A model generated the notes under the pieces. The model was not told the origin of the DNA and searched no databases. It saw only the letters and a program-made list of their open reading frames with translations. From positions 1 to 34,827 of the forward strand of contig DATMXS010000002.1 in NCBI GenBank assembly GCA_035561355.1: 34,827 nt of DNA, written 5' to 3'. The position numbers were made by a program, and so were the translations under genes. Position 1 is the stretch's first letter. Every line of letters starts with the position of its first letter. Source of the DNA: DATMXS01 sp035561355. GTDB lineage: Bacteria; Acidobacteriota; Terriglobia; Bryobacterales; Bryobacteraceae. Shown piece after piece: positions 8,951 through 17,664 of this stretch.

Positions 8951-10299
8951 GTCTTTTCGACACCACGCCGCCAGGAGACGCGACGGACCGTTCACGCCCG
9001 CTCGCCGAACGCATGCGACCGGATACCTGGGACGATTTCGCCGGGCAGGAGCACATCGTCGGGCCGGGCAAGCCGCTGCGCGTGCAGGTGGAGCGCGGTG
9101 AAATGGGCTCCATCATCCTGTGGGGCCCGCCCGGAGTCGGCAAGACCACGCTCGCGCGGCTAATCGCCCGGTTGTCGCAGGCCGATTACGTGCCTTTTAG
9201 CGCAGTGCTGAGCGGCATCAAGGAAGTGAAGACGGTGTTGGCGGAGGCCGAGCGTAACCGCAGACTGGGCCGCCGCACGCTGGTTTTCGTCGATGAGATC
9301 CACCGTTTCAACAAGGCGCAGCAGGACGCCTTCCTGCCTTACGTGGAGCGCGGCGACATCACGCTCATCGGCGCCACTACGGAGAACCCGTCGTTCGAGG
9401 TAATCTCCGCGCTGCTCTCGCGCTCGAAGGTGTACATGCTGCGCGCGCTCGCGCCGGTGGAAATTATCAAGCTGCTCCGCCGCGCCCTGCAGGACCGGGA
9501 GCACGGGCTCGGCGATCTAGGCATCGACGCGCCGGACGATCTGCTCGAACAGATCGCAATCTACTCGAACGGCGATGCGCGATCGGCATACAACACGCTG
9601 GAGGCAGCGGTTGCGGTATCGGGTGGCTCGGCGCTGACCGCGCAAGCGGTGGAAGAAGCGGTCCAGCGCAAGATGCTCCTGTACGACAAAGGCGGTGAGG
9701 AGCACTTCAATATCATGTCGGCGCTGCACAAGTCGGTGCGGTCGAGCGACGTGGACGCGGCCCTCTATTGGCTCTCCCGCATGCTCGAGGGCGGTGAGGA
9801 CCGGCTCTATATCGCCCGCCGGCTGGTGAGGATGGCGATCGAGGACATCGGCATGGCGGACCCTCGGGCGCTCGAGCAGGCGATGGCCGTGATGCAGGCA
9901 GTCCACTTTCTCGGCACACCCGAAGGCGACCAGGCGCTGGCGCAAGCTGCGATATACTTAGCGCTCGCTCCGAAATCGGATGCGGCGTACAAAGCTTTGA
10001 ACCAGGCGCGTGCGGATGCAGGAAATACGGGTGCCGAGCCAGTCCCGATGCACCTTCGAAACGCCCCCACCGGTGCGATGCGCGACTGGGGCTACGGAAA
10101 GGGCTACCAGCACGCGCACGAGTTCCAGAATGCGATGACATCCATGCCGTGCCTGCCCGAATCGCTTGTGAACCGCAGGTATTATGTCCCGTCAGGGCGA
10201 GGCGTCGAGAAGAGAATTGCGGAGCGGCTTGAGGAGATCAGGCGGGCAAAAAGCGGTGACCACCCGGCCCCCGAGGCGGATGTCCGGGGTAAGATATGA
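8947..10299 (+). CDS. rarA: Replication-associated recombination protein A (AAA+ ATPase)
   Basis: 450 aa. AAA+ clamp-loader-like ATPase of the RarA/MgsA/WRNIP1 family, which acts at stalled replication forks. The N-terminus carries the family signature PLAERMRPDTWDDFAGQEH (18-36). Walker A is GPPGVGKTT (60-68), Walker B VFVDEIHR (113-120), sensor 1 at GATTENPSF (142-150). The C-terminal part ends with the MHLRNAPT and YGKGYQHAHE blocks typical of the tetramerisation domain. Length matches E. coli RarA (447). Its ATG overlaps the stop of the RNA methyltransferase gene, so both are read from one transcript. Confidence 0.96.
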   Translation: MSLFDTTPPGDATDRSRPLAERMRPDTWDDFAGQEHIVGPGKPLRVQVERGEMGSIILWGPPGVGKTTLARLIARLSQADYVPFSAVLSGIKEVKTVLAEAERNRRLGRRTLVFVDEIHRFNKAQQDAFLPYVERGDITLIGATTENPSFEVISALLSRSKVYMLRALAPVEIIKLLRRALQDREHGLGDLGIDAPDDLLEQIAIYSNGDARSAYNTLEAAVAVSGGSALTAQAVEEAVQRKMLLYDKGGEEHFNIMSALHKSVRSSDVDAALYWLSRMLEGGEDRLYIARRLVRMAIEDIGMADPRALEQAMAVMQAVHFLGTPEGDQALAQAAIYLALAPKSDAAYKALNQARADAGNTGAEPVPMHLRNAPTGAMRDWGYGKGYQHAHEFQNAMTSMPCLPESLVNRRYYVPSGRGVEKRIAERLEEIRRAKSGDHPAPEADVRGKI

Positions 10300-10359
10300 G
10301 ACATTCGTACTACGGGGAATTCAATGATCCGTACTGGGATGTTAATGTGACCAATCGGC

Positions 10360-10365
10360 TATAGT
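10360..10365 (+). promoter_or_regulatory. TATAGT -10-like box before the PilZ gene
   Basis: TATAGT lies 45 bases before the PilZ start codon inside an AT-rich 111-base gap (10300-10410) that contrasts with its surroundings. There is no convincing -35 at 16-18 bases upstream. The PilZ gene may thus have its own promoter besides read-through from rarA. Confidence 0.3.
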
Positions 10366-10410
10366 ACGATCTTAGAAACAGCAGTTCCATTAGACTGGAG
10401 CTATCAAAAA

Positions 10411-10761
10411 ATGGACCGTCGAGCACTGCCGGATTCCGTTGCCGCTGAGGAACGCCGGTCCGCAGTGCGTTTCCCAATCGAGCGCGAGGTCCGCTACCGG
10501 GTACACAACCGGAACACAATCGAGGTCGGCGCCGGCAAAACGTTGAACATGAGTTCGACGGGAGTGCTGTTCACCACTGAACGGATGCTTCATGTCGGCG
10601 AACGAATCGAGTTGTCGGTGGCCTGGCCTGCCCACCTCGACAATAAGTGTCCGCTGAAGCTTGTGATGGTGGGCCGCGTCGTTCGCTCCGGCGAAAACGT
10701 GGCTGCGATTACAGTGGAGCGGTACGAGTTTCGCACTCAGGGGACGCTGCGCCCTTTGTAA
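10411..10761 (+). CDS. PilZ-domain protein
   Basis: 116 aa, a single PilZ domain. The c-di-GMP-binding signature is intact: R16-x3-R20 (in ERRSAVRF) and N46-x-S48-x2-G51 (NMSSTG, the N/DxSxxG motif). The remainder (GVLFTTERMLHVGERIELSV...) fits the PilZ beta-barrel. Such single-domain proteins are cytoplasmic c-di-GMP receptors that act on motility, exopolysaccharide or other partners. The binding motifs predict it binds c-di-GMP, but its target cannot be named. The nearest candidate output is the exopolysaccharide-export-like pair at 12089-15995, separated by gcdH on the other strand. The weak GGAG is 11 bases before the ATG. Confidence 0.88.
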   Translation: MDRRALPDSVAAEERRSAVRFPIEREVRYRVHNRNTIEVGAGKTLNMSSTGVLFTTERMLHVGERIELSVAWPAHLDNKCPLKLVMVGRVVRSGENVAAITVERYEFRTQGTLRPL

Positions 10762-10815
10762 GCGCGCGAGCGTCATTGGACGCCGCCTCACGCTTGCCCG
10801 CCTGACCTGGGGCCT

Positions 10816-11985
10816 TCACCGGTACGCTGGGATGCCCGTTATGCGCTCGCCGATAACGAGCGTGTGAATGTGTTCCGTTCCCTCGTAAGTCTTTACCGTT
10901 TCCAGGTTGCAGAGGTGCCGCATCACAGGGTATTCGTCCGTGATGCCGTTAGCGCCGAGTAGATCCCGGCTTAAGCGTGCGCACTCGAGCGCGATGGCGG
11001 TATTGTTCCGCTTCAGCATGGAGATGTGCGCCGGCTCGGCCTTGCCCGCGTCCTTCAGGCGGCCAATGTGGACCGCCAGCAGTTGCGCCTTGGTGATCTC
11101 CGTAATCATCCAGGCCAGCTTCTCCTGGACGAGCTGGTGCGACGCGATGGGACGGTCGTCGAACTGCTTGCGTACGAGTGAGTACCGGCGCGCGGTCTCG
11201 TAGCAGTCCATCGCCGCACCCACCGTCCCAAAGCCGATGCCGAATCGCGCCTGGGTGAGGCAGGCGAGCGCGCTGCGGAGCCCTTTGGCGCGGGGCAACT
11301 GGTTGGCCGCCGGGATTCGGCAATCCGAAAAGGCGAGGCTCGAGGTTACGGACGCGCGCATGGACCACTTTCCGTGAATGTCGGACGTGGTGTAACCGGG
11401 CGTGCCCCGCTCCACCAGAAATCCGCGGATGCCGTCATCCGTGCGTGCCCACACCACGGCCACATCAGACACCGTGCCGTTCGTAATCCACGTCTTCTCG
11501 CCGTTCAGCACCCAGCACTGGCCCTCGCGCCGCGCCGTAGTCAGCATGCCGGATGGGTTCGATCCGTAACCGGGCTCGGTGAGGCCGAAGCAGCCGATTG
11601 CGTCTCCCGAGGCGAGGCGGGGCAGCCAGTCGCGCTTCTGCTCCTCCGTTCCGAAGGTGTGGATGGGATACATCACCAGAGCGCCCTGGACGGAGACGAA
11701 GCTGCGCAGGCCGGAATCGCCGCGCTCCAACTCCTGCATGATGAGCCCGTACTCCACGTTGTTCATGCCGGCGCAGTCATAGCCCTCCAGGTTCGCGCCG
11801 AGGAAGCCGAGCCGTCCCATTTCCGGGATCAGGCCGGAGGGAAACCGTGCGTCGCGGTAGCAATCGCGGATGACCGGCATGAAGCGGTCTTCGACGAACT
11901 GGCGTGCCGTCTGCCGGACGAGCACCTCCTCCTCCGAGAACAGCGAGTCGATGTATGCGTAATCCACACCGCGAAAAGGGTCCAT
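10816..11985 (-). CDS. gcdH: Glutaryl-CoA dehydrogenase
   Basis: 389 aa, acyl-CoA dehydrogenase fold with FAD. It oxidises and decarboxylates glutaryl-CoA to crotonyl-CoA in lysine, tryptophan and aromatic-acid breakdown. Family-specific features are intact: Arg94 (binds the distal carboxylate), GALVMYPI (101-108), CFGLTEPGYGS (132-142), KTWITNG, and the catalytic base Glu368 in TYEGTEHIH. The end ERITGIPAYR matches the glutaryl-CoA dehydrogenase C-terminus, which distinguishes it from short-chain acyl-CoA dehydrogenases. ATG at 11985 follows a G-rich site. No partner genes (ETF, crotonase) are nearby. Confidence 0.95.
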   Translation of the reverse strand: MDPFRGVDYAYIDSLFSEEEVLVRQTARQFVEDRFMPVIRDCYRDARFPSGLIPEMGRLGFLGANLEGYDCAGMNNVEYGLIMQELERGDSGLRSFVSVQGALVMYPIHTFGTEEQKRDWLPRLASGDAIGCFGLTEPGYGSNPSGMLTTARREGQCWVLNGEKTWITNGTVSDVAVVWARTDDGIRGFLVERGTPGYTTSDIHGKWSMRASVTSSLAFSDCRIPAANQLPRAKGLRSALACLTQARFGIGFGTVGAAMDCYETARRYSLVRKQFDDRPIASHQLVQEKLAWMITEITKAQLLAVHIGRLKDAGKAEPAHISMLKRNNTAIALECARLSRDLLGANGITDEYPVMRHLCNLETVKTYEGTEHIHTLVIGERITGIPAYR

Positions 11986-12088
11986 ACACCCCCATCCTAG
12001 CCCGGATGATCAACGCTTTCGGGCGCCGGATTGAACAAACATCCGCAAACTAGTGCGATCTTTGGGAGCGCCGGCGCACTACTAGTTC

Positions 12089-14038
12089 GTGATCGCTTGG
12101 CCGCTTCTTCTGGTGTTCGCGCAGGCCCCCTCCCCCGCTGGGGACGCATATCAGGCGCTCCACACTCGCGAGTACGACCGGGCGATCACGCTCTTTCGCG
12201 AAGCCGTTGCCGCTTCCCCAGCCAATCCCGCGCTGCGCAAGGATCTCGCATACGCACTGTTGAAGATTGGCGACACCGAATCAGCGCGGGACCAGTTCGG
12301 CGAGGCCGCGCGACTTGATGCGTCTGACCGCCAGGCGGCGCTCGAATACGCGTTCCTCTGCTTCGAAACGAACCGCCGGGCCGAAGCGCGGCGAATCTTT
12401 GACCGTCTGCGGAAACAGGGCAGCGCGACCGCCGCCGAGGCGTTCGGGAACATCGACAGGCCGCTCGCCGAGGGCATCGATCGATGGGGCGCCGTGGTGG
12501 AGCAAGCGCCGGAAAACCTGAGCGCACGCCGCGAACTGGCGCGGCTCGCGGAGGAACGGGACGAACTCGCATTGGCCGCGGAGAACTATCTTGCCGCCTG
12601 GCGGCTGCGGCCCACCGACCGCGATCTGCTCGTAGGCCTCGGACGCGTGTGGAAGACGCTCGGGCGAGCAGAGCAGGCGTCGGCGGCGTTGCTGGCGGCG
12701 TCGCGCGGATCGAGTCCGCGGGCGGCCGATCAGGCCCGGGAACTGCTTCCGCCGCGGTACCCGTACGTCAACGAGTTTCGCCGCGCGCTCGAACTGGACC
12801 CGGCGAACGTCGAGTTGCGGCGCGAGCTGGCCTATCTGCTGCTGGCCATGGGACGGCAGCCGGAGGCGGAGGCCGAATTCGCCCGCACGCTGGAGGTTTC
12901 GTCGGGAGATCGCTTGTCGGCCGCTCAACTGGGCCTGCTCCTGCTGGCGCGGGGTGAGCGTGACCCGGGGATGCGCCTGCTGGCAGGCGTGCTCGCCGGG
13001 GAAGACGCCCTCTCGCGGCGCGTTCGCGATTCGCTTGCTGGAGGCGCGAAGAGGTGGACGCCCCAGAGCATCGACGTGCGCTCCCCGGCGCAACTTGGCG
13101 ACGTCAGCTACAAGACCGGCATGACGCAGGACGCGCTGCGCCACTTCACGATGGCGTACCAGAAGGATCCTTTCGATTTCAACGTGATGCTGAAGCTGGG
13201 GTGGACGCTGAACGTCCTGAAGGACGATGCGCGTGCCGCAGGTTGGTTCCGGCTGGCCAGCAAGAGCCCTGATCCCGTGGTCGCATCGGAGGCCACCCAG
13301 GCGTACCGAAACCTTCGGCCGTCGAAATCCCGCCTCAGGACCACGGTGTGGGCGTTCCCCATCTGGTCCTCGCGCTGGCATGACGCGTTCTCCTACGCGC
13401 AGGCCAAGACCGAACTACGGACCGGCATTGTGCGGCCGTACCTATCCGTGCGGTTCATCGGCAACACTCGCCAACCCGGGGATCAGGCCTTGGCCGAGGC
13501 GGCGCCGCAGTACCTCTCCGAAACTGCTCTCGTGTTCGCCGCGGGCCTCGCCACCCGGCCGTGGCGCGGCGCTATCCTGTGGGCCGAAGCGGGCGAAGCG
13601 GTCAGCTACGTACGGCGGCCCGGACGCGCTAAACCCGACTACCGCGGCGGCGTGGCCTTCGGGCGGCACTTCGGCGCGCCGCTCGGCGGCGAAGCGCGCG
13701 GCATGTTCGCCGAAACTTCTGTGGACGGCGTCTTCCTGAGCCGCTTCGACAACGATTTCCTCGCCTACTGGCAGACTCGCGCGGGATATACACTGCCCGA
13801 TGCCGGGCCGCTCCGGTGGCAAGTCTACGCGAACGCGAACCTCACTGGGGACGCGCGCGGCCAGGCTTGGGCCAATCTCGGCGAGGTCGGACCGGGGCTG
13901 CGCTTTCGTCTCGAACCCTTGCCGGCCACGTTTTCCGTTAACCTGCTCCGCGGCGCTTACACGCGCGGCGGATACGAACCGCGCGGACCGAATTTCGTGG
14001 ACCTGCGGATAGGCCTCTGGTATGCCTTCAGCCGCTAG
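12089..14038 (+). CDS. TPR protein with C-terminal outer-membrane barrel (NfrA/PgaA-like)
   Basis: 649 aa from GTG at 12089, no evident Shine-Dalgarno. A short signal peptide (about 1-17) leads into TPR-like helical repeats (about 19-410; e.g. residues 233-268, ALELDPANVELRRELAYLLL). The rest (about 415-649) is rich in alternating aromatic/hydrophobic strands and ends in the YAFSR type of terminal Phe seen in outer-membrane barrels. Blocks such as RPYLSVRFIGNT, AILWAEAGEAV, LSRFDNDF and LGEVGPGLRF resemble the C-terminal barrel of NfrA and the PgaA/BcsC exopolysaccharide porins. Likely role: export or attachment of a polysaccharide across the outer membrane. It overlaps the next gene by 17 bases, implying tight coupling. 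Confidence 0.78.
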   Translation: MIAWPLLLVFAQAPSPAGDAYQALHTREYDRAITLFREAVAASPANPALRKDLAYALLKIGDTESARDQFGEAARLDASDRQAALEYAFLCFETNRRAEARRIFDRLRKQGSATAAEAFGNIDRPLAEGIDRWGAVVEQAPENLSARRELARLAEERDELALAAENYLAAWRLRPTDRDLLVGLGRVWKTLGRAEQASAALLAASRGSSPRAADQARELLPPRYPYVNEFRRALELDPANVELRRELAYLLLAMGRQPEAEAEFARTLEVSSGDRLSAAQLGLLLLARGERDPGMRLLAGVLAGEDALSRRVRDSLAGGAKRWTPQSIDVRSPAQLGDVSYKTGMTQDALRHFTMAYQKDPFDFNVMLKLGWTLNVLKDDARAAGWFRLASKSPDPVVASEATQAYRNLRPSKSRLRTTVWAFPIWSSRWHDAFSYAQAKTELRTGIVRPYLSVRFIGNTRQPGDQALAEAAPQYLSETALVFAAGLATRPWRGAILWAEAGEAVSYVRRPGRAKPDYRGGVAFGRHFGAPLGGEARGMFAETSVDGVFLSRFDNDFLAYWQTRAGYTLPDAGPLRWQVYANANLTGDARGQAWANLGEVGPGLRFRLEPLPATFSVNLLRGAYTRGGYEPRGPNFVDLRIGLWYAFSR

Positions 14039-15995
14039 CCTCGGTCTGCTCGCGCAGATCTTCTTTCAAGTGACGGCGCCCGACGCCGGCGCATGGCCGG
14101 ACATCCTGAGCTCGGCTGGGTTCCACAGAGGTGAGCCGGCCGCGATCACCGTGCTGCGCGAGGGAGCGTCGGGCGGCGGCTGGCGGGATCGCGCACGGGA
14201 CGGTGGCATTCTCGTCCTCGAGGGCGTATCGGACGTGGCGGCAGAATTCGGATTCACACCGGGCGCAAAGCGCGTACGGATTCAGAGCATCAAGGAATCG
14301 CACTCTCCGAAGCTGCATGTCGTATGGGAAAGTGCGGTGGAGGCGCCGGTATTCCGTGTTCCCGCGGAGGCCCGCGTGTTTACGCGCGAGCGATGGGAGG
14401 GAGCGCCTCTGGTGGCCGGCATGCGTTACGGCAAAGGCGCCGTGCTTTGGGTGGCGACGAGCCCCGGCGCGCGCGCTTCAGAGCGCTACCCGTACCTGCT
14501 CCACGCGTTGCGCGACTTGGGCGTCGAGCCTCCGTTCCGGTCGCGTCGGCTGTGGGCGTTCTTCGATTCATCCTACCGGCTCCGCGCCGATCCCGATTAC
14601 CTGGCCCGCCGCTGGCGATCCGCCGGCATCGCCGGGCTTCACGTCGCCGGTTGGCATTACTTCGACGCCGATCCGGGGCGAGACGAGTTCCTGAGACGGC
14701 TCATCGCGGCCTGCCACCGCAATGCGATTCTGGTCTACGCCTGGCTGGAATTGCCGCATGTTGGAGAAAGCTTCTGGGAGCGGCACCCGGAATGGCGTGA
14801 GAAGACGGCCATCGGCCAGGACGCTCACCTGGATTGGCGCAAACTGATGAACCTCGCCAATCCCGAGTGCTTCCGCGAAACCGTGCGCGGCGTTGGCGGC
14901 CTGGTGAACCGGTTCGATTGGGACGGCGTGAACTTGGCGGAACTCTATTTCGAGTCGCTTGAAGGCGTATCAAACCCTGCCCGATTCACGCCCATGAACG
15001 GCGACGTGCGGCGGGAGTTCCAATCGGCGCACGGCTTCGATCCTATCGAACTGTTCGAGCCCGGCAAGCCTGCCGATGCCGCGAAATTGCGCGTGTTCCT
15101 CGATTGGCGCGCGGCCCTGGCACGCCGCCTCCAGATTGCGTGGATCCAGGAGCTTGAGACTCTGCGCGAAGGGCGGCCGGGCCTTGACGTGGTGGTCACG
15201 CACATTGACGATCGCTTCGACACCGGCATGCGGGACGCCCTTGGCGCGGATGCGGCGGCATTACTGCCCCAGATGGATCGCCACGATTTTACATTTCTCA
15301 TCGAAGACCCTGCCACGGTCTGGCACCTCGGCGCGGAACGCTATACCGAGATCGCAAAACGGTACGAGCCCCTCACACGTCATGCAGCCCGCCTTGCGAT
15401 CGACCTGAACATCGTGGAACGCTACCAGGACGTTTATCCCACCAGGCAACAGACCGGCACCGAACTGTTCCAACTTGTACGGGCCGCCTCGCTGGCGTTT
15501 TCGCGCGTGGCGCTGTATTTCGAGAATTCGATCCTGCCTGCGGACGTGCCGCTGCTGGCCGCCTCAGCGGCCGCAGTGACCGGCGTCGCGCGGATTGGAG
15601 ACGGTCTGGCCGTTCGATCGCGTCAGGACGTATGGGTAGCCTGGAGCGGCCCCGTGGCCATTGATGGCCGGCCTTGGCCCGCGATGGGCGATGGCGGTGT
15701 GCTCGTGCCCGCAGGGGACCACGTTCTGGCGCCCGCCGCGGAACAAACCGCAGTCCGCCTGCTGGACTTCACCGGCGAACTGAAGAGCGCCCGTGCTGTC
15801 CCCGGCGGCCTCGAACTCGCGTACCGCAGCTCCGCAAAGGCCATTGCGGTGCTCAACATGGCGATTACGAGCCTCGAAATCGATGAGGAACCGGCTTCTG
15901 CAGAGGTGATTGAAAGCGGCAACGGACGCACCGTGCTGCTGCTTCCAAGGGGACAGCACCTCATCCGGCTGCGCGTTAAGATAAACGCACCTTAA
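14022..15995 (+). CDS. Secreted protein with glutamine-amidotransferase-like and GH-like TIM-barrel domains
   Basis: 657 aa. N-terminal secretion signal (about 1-20), then a class I glutamine-amidotransferase-like fold (about 23-170; GKGAVLWVA at 138-145) of the kind that accompanies sugar hydrolases. Residues about 177-480 look like a TIM barrel: LWAFFDSSYR (177-186), ILVYAWLELP (236-245), and FDWDGVNLAELYFE (298-311) with candidate acids Asp299, Asp301 and Glu307. The order of blocks resembles the C-terminal glycoside-hydrolase domain of PgaB (GH153) and GH-like families. The C-terminus (about 530-657) is beta-rich. It begins inside the preceding TPR-barrel gene. Probably a periplasmic or exported enzyme acting on a polysaccharide; the exact family is not certain. 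Confidence 0.72.
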   Translation: MPSAASLGLLAQIFFQVTAPDAGAWPDILSSAGFHRGEPAAITVLREGASGGGWRDRARDGGILVLEGVSDVAAEFGFTPGAKRVRIQSIKESHSPKLHVVWESAVEAPVFRVPAEARVFTRERWEGAPLVAGMRYGKGAVLWVATSPGARASERYPYLLHALRDLGVEPPFRSRRLWAFFDSSYRLRADPDYLARRWRSAGIAGLHVAGWHYFDADPGRDEFLRRLIAACHRNAILVYAWLELPHVGESFWERHPEWREKTAIGQDAHLDWRKLMNLANPECFRETVRGVGGLVNRFDWDGVNLAELYFESLEGVSNPARFTPMNGDVRREFQSAHGFDPIELFEPGKPADAAKLRVFLDWRAALARRLQIAWIQELETLREGRPGLDVVVTHIDDRFDTGMRDALGADAAALLPQMDRHDFTFLIEDPATVWHLGAERYTEIAKRYEPLTRHAARLAIDLNIVERYQDVYPTRQQTGTELFQLVRAASLAFSRVALYFENSILPADVPLLAASAAAVTGVARIGDGLAVRSRQDVWVAWSGPVAIDGRPWPAMGDGGVLVPAGDHVLAPAAEQTAVRLLDFTGELKSARAVPGGLELAYRSSAKAIAVLNMAITSLEIDEEPASAEVIESGNGRTVLLLPRGQHLIRLRVKINAP

Positions 15996-16005
15996 TGATT
16001 ATGGT

Positions 16006-16011
16006 TATCCT
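16006..16011 (+). promoter_or_regulatory. TATCCT -10-like box, 6 nt before start codon
   Basis: TATCCT followed by 6 bases and the GTG at 16018, no Shine-Dalgarno. Same geometry as the other short-spaced boxes in the window. Confidence 0.35.
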
Positions 16012-16017
16012 GTAATC

Positions 16018-16761
16018 GTGCGCCTGATCACTCCTGAGGAGTTTGCAAAGCTCGCGAAGGCGGAAAAGGATCACTGGTGGCACCGGGGAATGCGCAGCAT
16101 TCTCTTCCGGCTGCTCGACCCCATGATAGCGGGGCGCGACGTCCACCGGGCGCTTGACGTCGGCTGGGGCACCGGCCACCTTGCGCGTCTACTCCAGGCA
16201 CGCTACGACTGGCACGTTTTCCCAATCGCGGCCGCCTGGGAGGGTCAACTGGGAATGGAGCGAATGGTGGAGGGCAGTGTGGCGGCGCTGCCGTTTGCCG
16301 GCCGCTCATTCGATGCTGCTTTCCTGATGGACGTCCTGGGACACGTCCCACCGGACCAGGTACATACAGTACTTGGGGAGATCACGCGTCTGCTCCGCCC
16401 CAAGGGCCTGTTCATCGTCCGGGTACCGGCGCTCGACATTTTCCGCGGCCGGATGGACGGCAACAGCAGCGAGCGGCAGCGGTTCACCCGCGAGCGGCTG
16501 GTGAACATGCTGGAGAATCACGGGCTGCGCGTCCTGCGGTCAAGCTACGTTAACGCTGCATTTGCGCCGGTTGCGCTGGCGAAGTTCAAGTTAGTGGAGC
16601 CGCTCTTGGGCCGGCCGGTTCCGGTGGGGCCAGTCGCGGTGCCGTACTGGGTGGACAGGCTGTGCTCAATGCCGCTTGCGTTCGAGTCGTTCTGGCTCGG
16701 AATGGGCATGAATCTGCCTCTCGGGCAGACGCTGCTGGCAATCGCCGAGAGGGAGGACTGA
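16018..16761 (+). CDS. Class I SAM-dependent methyltransferase, partly degenerate
   Basis: 247 aa from GTG at 16018. Motif I ALDVGWGTG (44-52) fits the DxGxGxG SAM-binding loop. LPFAGRSFD and LLRPKGLFIVRVP correspond to later motifs of Methyltransf_11-type enzymes. The acidic residue expected after strand beta 2, which holds the SAM ribose, is missing: the stretch reads HVFPIAAAWEG and is a few residues short before ERMVEG. It therefore may bind SAM poorly or differently. It follows the GH-like gene by 22 bases on the same strand. Substrate unknown; a link to the polysaccharide pair is only positional. Confidence 0.75.
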   Translation: MRLITPEEFAKLAKAEKDHWWHRGMRSILFRLLDPMIAGRDVHRALDVGWGTGHLARLLQARYDWHVFPIAAAWEGQLGMERMVEGSVAALPFAGRSFDAAFLMDVLGHVPPDQVHTVLGEITRLLRPKGLFIVRVPALDIFRGRMDGNSSERQRFTRERLVNMLENHGLRVLRSSYVNAAFAPVALAKFKLVEPLLGRPVPVGPVAVPYWVDRLCSMPLAFESFWLGMGMNLPLGQTLLAIAERED

Positions 16762-16825
16762 CCGCGGCCGATTCCGTCCAACTCCCCCGGGCGGGGCCGG
16801 CCGCGGTGGCGTAAGAGAGGGTGCC

Positions 16826-17662
16826 ATGAGGAGCAAGGTTCATATCAGCAGTCATCCGGTCCATCCGATGCTCATCCCGTTTCCGCTCGCGTTCCTGAGC
16901 GGCGCGTGTGTGGCGGACGTGATCGCAAAGTCGACGAGCTCTTCCGATTGGGCGAGGATCGGCTCCATCCTGTCGAAGGCCGGGATCGTCGGCGGGCTCG
17001 TCGCCGGGGCCGCCGGCTTCGCCGATTACCTCTATACCGTGCCACCCGCCAGTTCAGCCAAGAAGCGCGCGACCAAGCATATGCTTGCGAACGTGGGCGC
17101 GCTGAAGCTGTTCACTGCGGCAACGATGGCGCGCAGAAAGCCTTCCAAGCCGCTGCCCCTGTGGGCATTGCTCGCCGAGACTGCCGGATTCGCGCTGCTG
17201 GGGATAGGCGGATGGCTGGGCGGGACGCTGGTGTACCGCAACCAGATCGGCGTGGATCACCGGTACGCACGCGCAGGGAAGTGGAAGGAGGCGAGCATCA
17301 CGGCCGAGCCCGGCGAAGCCGTCGTTGTCGCGCGCGAGGGTGAACTCGAGCCGAACCAGATGAAGCTTATGCGGGTGAACGGCAAACGCATCGTGCTGGC
17401 GCGCACCGAAACCGGTTACACGGCCTTTGACGACCGTTGCACGCACAAAGGGGGTTCCCTGGCCGGCGGCGTTATGGCTGAAAACACGGTCACCTGCCCC
17501 TGGCACGGATCGCAATTCGACGTTGCCACCGGCGCCGTGAAGTCGGGCCCGGCCGAACAACCGATTCATGTATATCCCGTCGAGGTCGTCAACGGCGAAG
17601 TCCGCCTGGCGACGACGGGCCGTGAGCAGGTGCGCGCGGGGGGAAGCATTCCCCCCATCTAG
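16826..17662 (+). CDS. DUF2231 membrane domain fused to a Rieske [2Fe-2S] domain
   Basis: 278 aa. The N-terminal half (about 8-140) is a DUF2231-like integral membrane domain with four hydrophobic segments (about 13-32, 47-68, 87-102, 112-136) and the typical start HPVHPMLIPFP. The C-terminal half is a Rieske ferredoxin-type domain with both ligand motifs intact: C205-T-H207 and C224-P-W-H227, spaced as in small Rieske ferredoxins, not the longer spacing with disulfide of bc1 Rieske proteins. It should be a membrane-tethered electron carrier whose cluster side faces the cytoplasm or periplasm (not decidable here). No oxygenase or cytochrome partner is next to it. Its stop is 2 bases from that of the convergent M48 gene. 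Confidence 0.9.
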   Translation: MRSKVHISSHPVHPMLIPFPLAFLSGACVADVIAKSTSSSDWARIGSILSKAGIVGGLVAGAAGFADYLYTVPPASSAKKRATKHMLANVGALKLFTAATMARRKPSKPLPLWALLAETAGFALLGIGGWLGGTLVYRNQIGVDHRYARAGKWKEASITAEPGEAVVVAREGELEPNQMKLMRVNGKRIVLARTETGYTAFDDRCTHKGGSLAGGVMAENTVTCPWHGSQFDVATGAVKSGPAEQPIHVYPVEVVNGEVRLATTGREQVRAGGSIPPI

Positions 17663-17664
17663 CC

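Noticed and set aside
10770..10783. GCGTC/GACGC hairpin between PilZ gene and gcdH
   Set aside because: Only 5 bp with no T-tract; too weak to call a terminator.
12052..12088. Imperfect inverted repeat CTAGTGCG/CGCACTACTAG before the TPR-barrel gene
   Set aside because: The arms differ by an insertion and are not a clean palindrome; not strong enough to call.
12281..13381. 366-codon minus-strand frame opposite the TPR-barrel gene
   Set aside because: Antisense to the TPR region; no recognisable domain.
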